Origin: Paractinoplanes pyxinae
Lineage (GTDB): Bacteria > Actinomycetota > Actinomycetes > Mycobacteriales > Micromonosporaceae
Direction of reading: 5' to 3'
NCBI RefSeq assembly: GCF_026626335.1
Contig: NZ_JAPNTZ010000004.1
Span: forward strand, 496,001-560,000
Length of the DNA stretch: 64,000 nt
The position numbers and the translations under genes are program-made. Positions 58,135 to 64,000 of the stretch are shown here, one piece after another. Below the pieces are notes generated by a model. That model saw only the letters and a list, made by a program, of their open reading frames with translations, was not told the origin of the DNA and did no database searches. Within the stretch, counting starts at the first letter, position 1. Every line of letters starts with the position of its first letter.

Positions 58135-58161
58135 GGCGCACCGGGCTGTTCCCGGTGCGCC
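58135..58161. terminator. 11-12-bp hairpin, bidirectional
   Basis: GGCGCACCGGG and CCCGGTGCGCC pair perfectly with a 5-nt loop and one further C-G pair outside. It lies 39 nt past the stop of the minus-strand LLM pseudogene. Confidence 0.75.
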
Positions 58162-58199
58162 GTCAGATGAATCCCGGGTGGTCCGAGCCGCCTATGATG

Positions 58200-59020
58200 T
58201 CAGGCGGTTGGGGTCAGGCCGAGCACCTGGGCCAGGACGTCCACCTGGGCGGGGTCTCCGGCCCAGCAGTACAGGACTAGTTCGTCGGCGCCGAGGGCGC
58301 GGTAGGCGGCCACGGTGTCGGCAAGTTCGCCGGGGTCGGTGATCGGAATGCCCCAGTCCTCTCGGCCGTAGTAGGCGGCCAAAGCTCGTCGGGCCGGGGT
58401 GGCGGCTTCGCCGAGGGCCACGTTCACCTGGCCGACGATGCGCGGCCGGCCGGTGCGGCCGGCGGCGGCCCAGTCCTCGCGGACGGTTCGGATCAGCCGG
58501 CCGGCCCAGGCGAGAGGGGCCGCGCACAACAGGCCTCGCCGTGGCGGGCCACCCGTCGCAGGGCGGCCGGGGCGAAGGCGCCGATCAGGATGGGCGGCCC
58601 GGCCGGCGTGGCCGGTCGTGGGCCGATGCGGCCGTCCCGCCAGATCTGCCGGAGCTCGGTGAGCTGAGCGTCCAGCCGGCGGCCGCGGGCGGTGAAGGGC
58701 ACACCGGCCGTGGTGTAGTCGTCCTCGCGTACGCCGATGCCGATCCCGAGGGTGAAGCGGCCGCCGGACATGACGTCGAGGGTGGCGACCTGCTTGGCCA
58801 GCAGGGCGGAGGCGCGCAGCGGGCCGAGCAACACCTCGGTCTGCAGCCGGATGCGGGACGTCGCGCCGGCCAGGACGGACAGGGCGACGAGGGGTTCCGG
58901 GTTGTCGTGGACGAGCCGGTCGAGCAGCGCGAGCGTGTCGAATCCGCACGCCTCGGCGCGTCGCGCCCAGTCGATGAGCAGGCGCGGATCGGTGATGGGC
59001 AGGCCTAGGCCGAAGTGCAT
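58200..59020 (-). pseudogene. LLM-class F420/flavin oxidoreductase with a one-base frameshift
   Basis: The first 165 codons (MHFGLGLPITDPRLLIDWAR through RRVARHGEA) are normal for an LLM-family TIM barrel, including GIGIGVREDDY. At about 58530 the frame breaks: after HGE the expected GLLCAAPLAWAGRLIRTV is one frame off, and continues to DELVLYCWAGDPAQVDVLAQ and the stop at 58200. Insertion of one G into GGCGAGGCCTG restores a single protein of about 273 residues. Either a real inactivating deletion or a sequencing error. Confidence 0.78.
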
Positions 59021-59200
59021 GGGGTGCTCCTACGGAGATGGGCAGCGTTCAACGGCTGTCGCCCTCTCCTCCCGCGTATGGGGCGGGCCCCGGCTCTTCT
59101 GCGACGCGTTTCCCGAGCCGGGAGGTGGAGTTCCGGGTCGAAGGTTACTCCCCCCGCGTACCTGGGGAACAAGCGCCTGCCGGGTGGCGCTGCACGAAAG

Positions 59201-60193
59201 GTGATCAAGCCTGACCTGCGCCTTTCGTTGCTCGACCGGTCTCGTACTCGTGTGGGGGAAGCGGAATCGGCGGGGGTCCGGGGGACGGTGGCGCGGGCCG
59301 CTCGGGTGGAGCGGCTGGGGTACGACCGGTTCTGGGTGGCTGAGCATCATGGGGTGCCGGGAATCGCGGGGGCGGCGCCGGCTGTGCTGTTGGCGGCTGT
59401 TGCGGGAGCCACGTCGACCATTCGTATCGGGTCGGCCGGGGTGATGTTGCCGCATCATCAGCCGCTGGTGGTGGCTGAGCAGTTCGGGACCTTGTCGGCC
59501 TTTGCGCCGGGGCGGGTGGATCTGGGGCTGGGGCGGTCGCCGGGGTTCACGCCGCCGGTGCGGCGGGCGTTGCGGCAGGTTGATCGGGACTTCGCCGTCG
59601 ACCTCGGGGAGCTGCGGGGATATCTGGACGGGACGTCCGAGGTGGGGCTGCATCCGCGGCCGGACGGGGCGGTTCCGCTTTACGTGCTGGCCACCGGTTC
59701 CGGGCTGGAGATCGCGGCCGAGCTCGGGTTGCCGGTGATCGTGGGCGGGCCGCTGCTCGGAGTGGGTGGTGATCCGGCGCGGGGGCTGGAGGCGCTGGCC
59801 GGGTATCGGCGGGCCTTCCGGCCGTCGGCGCAGCTGGCGGAGCCGTGGGTGGCGGTCAGCCTCGACGTGCTGGTCGCCGACACCGCGGACGAGGCCGCCG
59901 ACCTGCTGCTGCCCGAGGCTTGGGCGATGGCTCAGAGCCGTACGACCGGGGTCTTCCCGCCCTTGCAGTCGGTGGCCCAGGTGCGGGCCGCCGGCAAGAC
60001 CGCGCGCCAGCAGCAGTACCTCGAGCAGACCGCCGCGGCGGCGATCGTGGGGGCGCCGAAAGACGTGGAGAGCAGGCTGGGCGAGCTGCTGGACCGGACG
60101 GGCGCGGCCGAATTGGTCGCGGCCGGCAGCACCTTCGACCGGGACGCGCTGGCCGCCTCGGACGCGGCGCTGGCGGCACTGTTCGGGCGGTGA
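59201..60193 (+). CDS. LLM-class flavin-dependent oxidoreductase (MsnO8 type)
   Basis: The product is 330 residues from the GTG giving VIKPDLRLSLLDRS, the position where MsnO8-type proteins start; the in-frame extension upstream is not protein-like. Motifs are YDRFWVAEHHGVPGIAGAAP, IRIGSAGVMLPHHQPL and GRVDLGLGRSPGF. It is a reduced-flavin-dependent oxidase or monooxygenase of unknown substrate. The 180-bp gap to the divergent LLM pseudogene shows no clear operator. Confidence 0.85.
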   Translation: MIKPDLRLSLLDRSRTRVGEAESAGVRGTVARAARVERLGYDRFWVAEHHGVPGIAGAAPAVLLAAVAGATSTIRIGSAGVMLPHHQPLVVAEQFGTLSAFAPGRVDLGLGRSPGFTPPVRRALRQVDRDFAVDLGELRGYLDGTSEVGLHPRPDGAVPLYVLATGSGLEIAAELGLPVIVGGPLLGVGGDPARGLEALAGYRRAFRPSAQLAEPWVAVSLDVLVADTADEAADLLLPEAWAMAQSRTTGVFPPLQSVAQVRAAGKTARQQQYLEQTAAAAIVGAPKDVESRLGELLDRTGAAELVAAGSTFDRDALAASDAALAALFGR

Positions 60194-60210
60194 GCAACTA
60201 CCGTGCAGCC

Positions 60211-60714
60211 ATGCCCGAGTCCGTGGACCTCTCGAGTCCGGCTGCCCGCCGTGAAGTGCTGCGAAGCGTGGACGTCGACGACCCACGGCCGCACCACGAC
60301 GTACTCAGAAGGATTTTCGACCTGGAACGGGACTGGCGGGAAGGTCGAGATCACGGCGAGGACGACGAGTTCGAGCAGATCTACCTGGCGGCCTTCCTGC
60401 TGTTCCTGATCGGCGACCCGGCCGACTCGCCGCGCCTGTACGCCGCGAAGTTCCGCACCGGCGACATGGACCTGGGCATCGGTTTCGACGCCCAGGCCAT
60501 CTTCGGCGCCGGCCGGAGCGAGACGCTGGACTGGTTGCGGGCCAACGGCCACACCGACGAGTACGACCATCTCGTTCGGTGGCTGGCCGAGTCCGAGGAT
60601 CCGAGGATCGAGGACTGGTCCCGGTACCGGCGCGAGTACTTCTATTCAGCGGACGGCGTGCTGGAGCTGGACGAGTTGGGCGGCCCTCACGGGAGCTCGG
60701 CCGCCGCGTCGTAA
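60211..60714 (+). CDS. Hypothetical soluble protein
   Basis: The product is 167 residues from ATG; an in-frame GTG at 60190 overlaps the LLM stop (GTGA) and is equally possible. It is acidic and helical (VLRRIFDLERDWREGRDHGE, IYLAAFLLFLIGDPADSPRL, DTWLRANGH-like DWLRANGHTDEYDHLVRWLA). I recognise no family with certainty; the pattern recalls immunity-like small proteins. The 3' end overlaps the convergent gene by 28 bp. Confidence 0.7.
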   Translation: MPESVDLSSPAARREVLRSVDVDDPRPHHDVLRRIFDLERDWREGRDHGEDDEFEQIYLAAFLLFLIGDPADSPRLYAAKFRTGDMDLGIGFDAQAIFGAGRSETLDWLRANGHTDEYDHLVRWLAESEDPRIEDWSRYRREYFYSADGVLELDELGGPHGSSAAAS

Positions 60715-61223
60715 CGGCGGCGCACGTCGGCCATCTCGGACTCGGTCAGGGCCTCCCGGGCGGCCAGATCGGCGTACTTGGGCGGGAACAGCTGACGCAG
60801 GCGGTCGGCGTACGTGACGTCGGCCGTGGCCTCGACGGCCTGGATGCCCGGCGGGTTCGTGGCGAGGTCGAGGATCACCGGGCCGGCCAGCTTCACCGCC
60901 ACGTCCCAGGGGCGCTTCGGCTCGGCCACCCCGCACAGGTGGAAGCCGTACACCGTACGCACCTCGGCGAGGGTCGCGGCGTCGGCGGCTTCGTGACCGT
61001 AGACGCGGACGCCGCAGATCACGGGGGCGGGCGTGGCCGGCTGGGCCGAGTGCCCGGCGTGGTTGTGCTGCCCGGGGTCCGAGCTTTCGAGGGTGGTCCG
61101 CATCAGGCTCACCACCTGCGCGTCCACGTCCGGTTCGGGGTCGCCCGGGTTCGCCAGAGCGGCGGCGCCGGCCGACACCGCCAGCAGGATCGCCGCCACT
61201 CCGACGTACCGACTTCTGATCAT
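60687..61223 (-). CDS. Secreted hypothetical protein
   Basis: The product is 178 residues with an N-terminal signal or anchor (SRYVGVAAILLAVSAGAAAL) and no lipobox. The outer part is polar with a His-rich stretch (DPGQHNHAGHSAQPATP) that could bind metal, and two Cys (VICGVRVYG, FHLCGVAEP) likely to form a disulfide. I recognise no family. It lies 32 bp downstream of the LPMO gene on the same strand, so the His-rich secreted protein may be a copper-handling partner; that is inference. Confidence 0.72.
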   Translation of the reverse strand: MIRSRYVGVAAILLAVSAGAAALANPGDPEPDVDAQVVSLMRTTLESSDPGQHNHAGHSAQPATPAPVICGVRVYGHEAADAATLAEVRTVYGFHLCGVAEPKRPWDVAVKLAGPVILDLATNPPGIQAVEATADVTYADRLRQLFPPKYADLAAREALTESEMADVRRRYDAAAELP

Positions 61224-61255
61224 GTTCGCCTCGTGCTCGTGTTCGCCTCGCCGGT

Positions 61256-61891
61256 TCAGGTGAAGGTGACGTCGCTGCACCACATGTAGGCCTGGTCCTG
61301 GTGGGAGGCCTGCCAGATGACGAACAGGATGTGGTGGCCGGTGTAGCCCGAGGTCGAGACGTTGAACGAGATGTTCTGGGCCGGGGCGTAGCGGCCGGTC
61401 TGGGTGATGAAGTCGAGGTTGCCCCAGCCCAGGCTCTGGGTGGCCGGGTTGAACCCCTGCTTGCTCACGTAGACCCGGAAGTAGTCGGCGCCGTGACTGG
61501 CCTGGTCGTACATGTTGACCGTGAAGTTGCGGCCCAGGTTGGTCGTGCGCCAGGCGCCGGGGCGGTTCAGGCTGTTGTTGCGGGTCAGGCCGTTGCTGCA
61601 CAACTGCCCATCGGGCGTACGGGCCTGGAACTGGCCGCCGAGCCCGTCGCGCAGGGCGCTCATCCAGTTCCACATGGTGTCCGGGTTGGCCTGGAACGCC
61701 TGCCAGCACATCGGGTCCTGCTGCTGCATGGCCGGGTTGGTGTGCTGGCTGCCCCAGGCCTGCCAGCACTGGTAGGCGCGGGTCGCGGGGCCGACCACGG
61801 TGCCGTGGGCGTGAGCGGCGCCGGCCGAGGGCAGCAGGCCGGCCGTCAGGGCGAGCAGCACGACGAGCACCTGAGTGATTCGAGATCGCAC
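61256..61891 (-). CDS. AA10 lytic polysaccharide monooxygenase
   Basis: The product is 211 residues from a GTG preceded by GGAGGAGA. The signal peptide ends GAAHA, leaving His29 (HGTVVGPATR) as the N-terminal copper ligand, as required for LPMO. The second ligand is in YDQASHGADYF or a neighbouring His; the late axial region is ILFVIWQASHQDQAYMWCSD. There is no separate binding module. It cleaves cellulose or chitin oxidatively outside the cell. A perfect CebR-type operator upstream favours cellulose. Confidence 0.93.
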   Translation of the reverse strand: MRSRITQVLVVLLALTAGLLPSAGAAHAHGTVVGPATRAYQCWQAWGSQHTNPAMQQQDPMCWQAFQANPDTMWNWMSALRDGLGGQFQARTPDGQLCSNGLTRNNSLNRPGAWRTTNLGRNFTVNMYDQASHGADYFRVYVSKQGFNPATQSLGWGNLDFITQTGRYAPAQNISFNVSTSGYTGHHILFVIWQASHQDQAYMWCSDVTFT

Positions 61892-61924
61892 GGTGTCTCC
61901 TCCGTTGTTCGGGGATCGGGGGAT

Positions 61925-61938
61925 TGGGAGCGCTCCCA
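61925..61938. promoter_or_regulatory. CebR-type operator TGGGAGCGCTCCCA
   Basis: A perfect 14-bp palindrome identical to the actinobacterial CebR consensus lies 34 bp before the LPMO start. CebR represses cellulolytic genes until cellobiose is taken up. The rest of the 150-bp gap to the divergent ECF sigma gene shows nothing certain. Confidence 0.88.
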
Positions 61939-62042
61939 TCGAGGGTCGCACCGATGTGCCGAAATATCAACGGTTGTCTATTCAAGCCGGGTTTCTTCAG
62001 ATCGGGGTGTGACACTGGGCCGTCCGACGACAGGTAGAGGGT

Positions 62043-62576
62043 GTGAACCGCGACGACGCCGCCGAGCAGCGCTTCCGCGCCCTGCACGCGGCCACCTACA
62101 CCGATCTGCTGCGCTTCGTGAAGCGGCGGATCCCGGACGACGACGCCGACGACGTCGTGTCGGCCGCCTTCCTCATCGCGTGGCGGCGCCTCGGCGAACT
62201 GCCCGGCGACGCGAGGCCCTGGCTGTTCGGCATCGCCCGCAACATCCTGGCCAACCAGGCCCGCTCCCGGCTGCGCCGCGGCGCCGTCGACGTCCGCATG
62301 GTGGCCGACCTCAGCACCGTCGAGGCCGACCGGTCGCCCGGCGTCGAGACCCGCATCGACCTCGTACGCGCGTGGTGGCAGCTGAGCGCGGCCGACCGCG
62401 AGGTGCTGGCGCTGGTCGCCTTCGACGGCCTCACCGACGTCCAGGCGGCGGCCGTGCTGGGCTGCCGCCGCGCCACGTTCCGCATGCGCCTCAACCGAGC
62501 CCGGCACCGACTGCGCGCCGCTCTGGAGCCGGCCACCGAACCCACTTCCCCCCTGAAAACCTGGAGCGAAGCATGA
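62043..62576 (+). CDS. ECF-type RNA polymerase sigma factor
   Basis: The product is 177 residues from a GTG. Region 2 is DLLRFVKRRIPDDDADDVVS and AFLIAWRRL; region 4 is LSAADREVLALVAFDGLTDV then CRRATFRMRLNRARHRLR. The downstream gene overlaps by 4 bp and encodes a membrane protein that is the likely anti-sigma or cell-surface partner. It belongs to the broad group of actinobacterial ECFs with unknown signals. Confidence 0.92.
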   Translation: MNRDDAAEQRFRALHAATYTDLLRFVKRRIPDDDADDVVSAAFLIAWRRLGELPGDARPWLFGIARNILANQARSRLRRGAVDVRMVADLSTVEADRSPGVETRIDLVRAWWQLSAADREVLALVAFDGLTDVQAAAVLGCRRATFRMRLNRARHRLRAALEPATEPTSPLKTWSEA

Positions 62577-63487
62577 GCAGGCCGAGCCTGAACGAGCTGG
62601 ACCAATTGGCCGCCCTCGACCCGATGCGCGACTTCGAACCCACCCCGGAGCGCCGCGCCCGAGCCACCGCCGCCCTCGACGAGACAATGCGTCTTGTCCC
62701 GACGTCGCACGTCGAGCGGCGAAAGATAGCCTCCGCCGGCCTCCGCGAGAGGATGCGTCTCGTCTTCGCGGCCCGTCCCGCCGGTCTTCGCGAGACGGCC
62801 CGTCCCGCCGGTCCTCGCGAGACGGCACGGTTCGTCTCGGGTTCGGCGCGCCGGCCGGTCGGACGGCGGCTGGTGTTCAGCGGCGCGGCACTGGCTGTTG
62901 CGGCGACGGTCGCGGTGGCTGCCGTGCAGTTCGTGCCGGGCGAGGACGGCAACCGGGCGTACGCCTGGACGGCCACCCCGAAGGCCGTGCCCGACGCCGA
63001 CGCCCTGGCCCAGGCGAGGCAGTGCGCGGCCGGCTGGAGCGACGGGCGGCCCGCGCCGACCGCGGCTGACATCGTGCTCTCCGAGCGGCGCGGCACCGCG
63101 ACCTTGCTGCTGGTGAAGAACGGCGCGGAACTGACCAGCTGTTTCGTGCTCGACCCGGCCCAGGGTCCGGCCGGCGGCGACCTGCTCGACACGTCGGCCG
63201 AGCCTCCGGCCGCCGGTCGGGTGCTCAATGACTCGATGGGCGCGACCGAGGGCAGCCAGGGGTGGTACTCCAGCCTCATCGGGCGGGCCGGGGCCGGCGT
63301 CGAGAAGGTCGAGATCGAGCTGCCGGACGGCACGAAGGTGCGCGCGAGCCTGAAGAACGGCTGGTGGGCGGCTTGGTGGCCGGGAGCCGAGGGAGGTAAG
63401 GCCGACGGCGTCAAGATCGTCGTGGACGCCGACGGCAAGACCCGCAGCTTCAAGCCGTCCGAAATCTTCGCGACCCAGCACCCCTGA
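62573..63487 (+). CDS. Membrane partner of the ECF sigma factor, with a repeat insertion
   Basis: The product is 304 residues. The cytoplasmic part (about 1-95) begins SRPSLNELDQLAALDPMRDF and contains a duplicated segment (FAARPAGLRETARPAGPRET) encoded by 27-bp DNA repeats. One TM helix follows (LVFSGAALAVAATVAVAAVQ), then an outer domain of about 185 residues with two Cys (QCAAGWSDG, ELTSCFVL). No zinc anti-sigma motif (HXXXCXXC) is visible, so it is not a classical ZAS protein. Sigma control is inferred from the ATGA overlap. Confidence 0.8.
   Translation: MSRPSLNELDQLAALDPMRDFEPTPERRARATAALDETMRLVPTSHVERRKIASAGLRERMRLVFAARPAGLRETARPAGPRETARFVSGSARRPVGRRLVFSGAALAVAATVAVAAVQFVPGEDGNRAYAWTATPKAVPDADALAQARQCAAGWSDGRPAPTAADIVLSERRGTATLLLVKNGAELTSCFVLDPAQGPAGGDLLDTSAEPPAAGRVLNDSMGATEGSQGWYSSLIGRAGAGVEKVEIELPDGTKVRASLKNGWWAAWWPGAEGGKADGVKIVVDADGKTRSFKPSEIFATQHP
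62770..62823 (+). repeat. In-gene 27-bp direct repeat
   Basis: Two 27-bp units beginning GGCCCGTCCCGCCGGTC and ending GCGAGAC differ at one position. They share CCGGTC...GAGACGG with the repeat after the phosphatase gene at 16835. Confidence 0.85.
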
Positions 63488-63685
63488 CCGGACCCGCGAC
63501 GCGGCTCACCGGCCGGCGCAGACCAGCGCGCTGCCCATCGGCGCGGCCTTGCTCAGCGGCGTGGGTCGCGGCGCGGCTCTGGTCAGCGGCGCGGCTCAGA
63601 TCGGCGTCGCGGCGAGGCCATCGGCGCGGCTCTGGTCAGCGGCGCGGCACCTATCAAAGCCGCGGCTCGAAGAGTGCGGCGCGTG
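63488..63685. repeat. Intergenic stretch with degenerate GCGCGGCTCTGGTCAGCG repeats
   Basis: No gene is seen. The stretch contains several imperfect copies of GGCGCGGCTCTGGTCAGC-like units (clear at about 63572 and 63626). It follows directly on the stop codon of the sigma-partner gene, again on the 3' side of a gene. Confidence 0.55.
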
Positions 63686-64000
63686 TCAGGTCAGCAGGGC
63701 GAGCAGCGTGCGGGCGCCGAAGCCGGTGGCGCCGTCGATGGAGGCGTTGCCGGACCAGGCGGGGCCGGTCATGTCGCAGTGGACCCAAGGGACGGTGCGG
63801 GGGACGAACTCGCCCAGGAACAGGGCGGCTGTGATCGCCCGGCCGGAATCGTGCAGGGGGTGGTTGCGTACGCCGGAAGCGGTCCTGACCTGGTTCAGGT
63901 AGCGCTCGTCGTAGGGCAGGCGCCACAGGGGCTCGCCGGAGCGGGCGCCCGCGGCCAGCAGGCGGGTGGCGGCCTCGTCGTCGCGGGCCAGGACGGCGGC
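63686..64000 (-). CDS. M17 leucyl aminopeptidase family protein (C-terminal part only)
   Basis: Only the last 104 residues lie in the window. They read GEPLWRLPYDERYLNQVRTA, ALFLGEFVPRTVPWVHCDMT, GPAWSGN and GATGFGARTLLALL, matching the C-terminal zinc peptidase domain of M17 aminopeptidases. The usual ADLRN step is YLNQV here and the catalytic metal residues lie mostly outside the window, so activity cannot be judged. Confidence 0.85.
   Translation of the reverse strand, partial: AAVLARDDEAATRLLAAGARSGEPLWRLPYDERYLNQVRTASGVRNHPLHDSGRAITAALFLGEFVPRTVPWVHCDMTGPAWSGNASIDGATGFGARTLLALLT

Overview
This is high-GC actinobacterial DNA, most likely from Actinoplanes or another Micromonosporaceae. 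The grounds are: about 70% GC by eye with G/C-ending codons, many GTG starts, ATGA/GTGA-coupled operons, secreted GH18 chitinase and AA10 LPMO, LLM-class flavoenzymes, a PucR regulator and a perfect CebR-type operator. The content is ordinary saprophyte chromosome with several accessory islands. I saw no integrase, transposase, CRISPR array, rRNA or phage structural gene.

Layout. 1-4.7 kb: two secreted sugar-related proteins on the minus strand (ThuA/DUF1080 and a PQQ-type sugar dehydrogenase) sharing near-identical F5/8 C domains. 4.7-7.2 kb: OmpR-type two-component system. 7.3-10.75 kb: asnB and a DyP peroxidase. 10.7-14.8 kb: a 1345-codon protein with the domain order of mammalian soluble adenylyl cyclase, in visibly lower-GC DNA. 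15-25.7 kb: small regulator/enzyme units (PP2C phosphatase, MerR-ADH, MarR-FAD monooxygenase, EamA-Lrp, TetR-FAD monooxygenase, heme peroxidase), several with clear operators between divergent genes. 25.8-31.1 kb: UvrA-like and APH-like pair, then a NarL-type two-component system. 31.2-34.5 kb: DUF2269 protein with an 18-bp repeat tail, a frameshifted EamA gene and a chitinase. 35.35-37.65 kb: 15 tightly packed tRNA genes on the minus strand, interrupted by one plus-strand protein gene. Next come a 37-residue ORF with its own promoter and terminator, and two DnaA boxes. 38.2-43.6 kb: oxidoreductases and NAD kinase.

43.6-56.7 kb is a divergent catabolic island. One arm is hyuA-hyuB-amidohydrolase, all overlapping by 4 bp. 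The other is an ABM-domain protein, a CUT2-type ABC importer (binding protein, double ATPase, permease), a partial HyuA-like protein, a DUF917/S-methyl-thiohydantoin-desulfurase-type protein and a PucR regulator. Together they look like uptake, ring opening and control for a hydantoin-like cyclic amide. 56.7-64 kb holds an Excalibur protein, two LLM oxidoreductases (one frameshifted), a CebR-boxed LPMO, an ECF sigma factor with its membrane partner, and the end of an M17 aminopeptidase.

Two patterns stand out. First, in the tRNA array six of the eight tRNAs with G34 carry C33 instead of the near-invariant U33, and none of the seven others do. Second, tandem minisatellites of unrelated sequence (18, 20, 27 and 48 bp) begin exactly at the stop codon of at least four unrelated genes, so that the stop codon itself lies in the first unit. 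All functions are inferred from reading the sequence; no database search was run.
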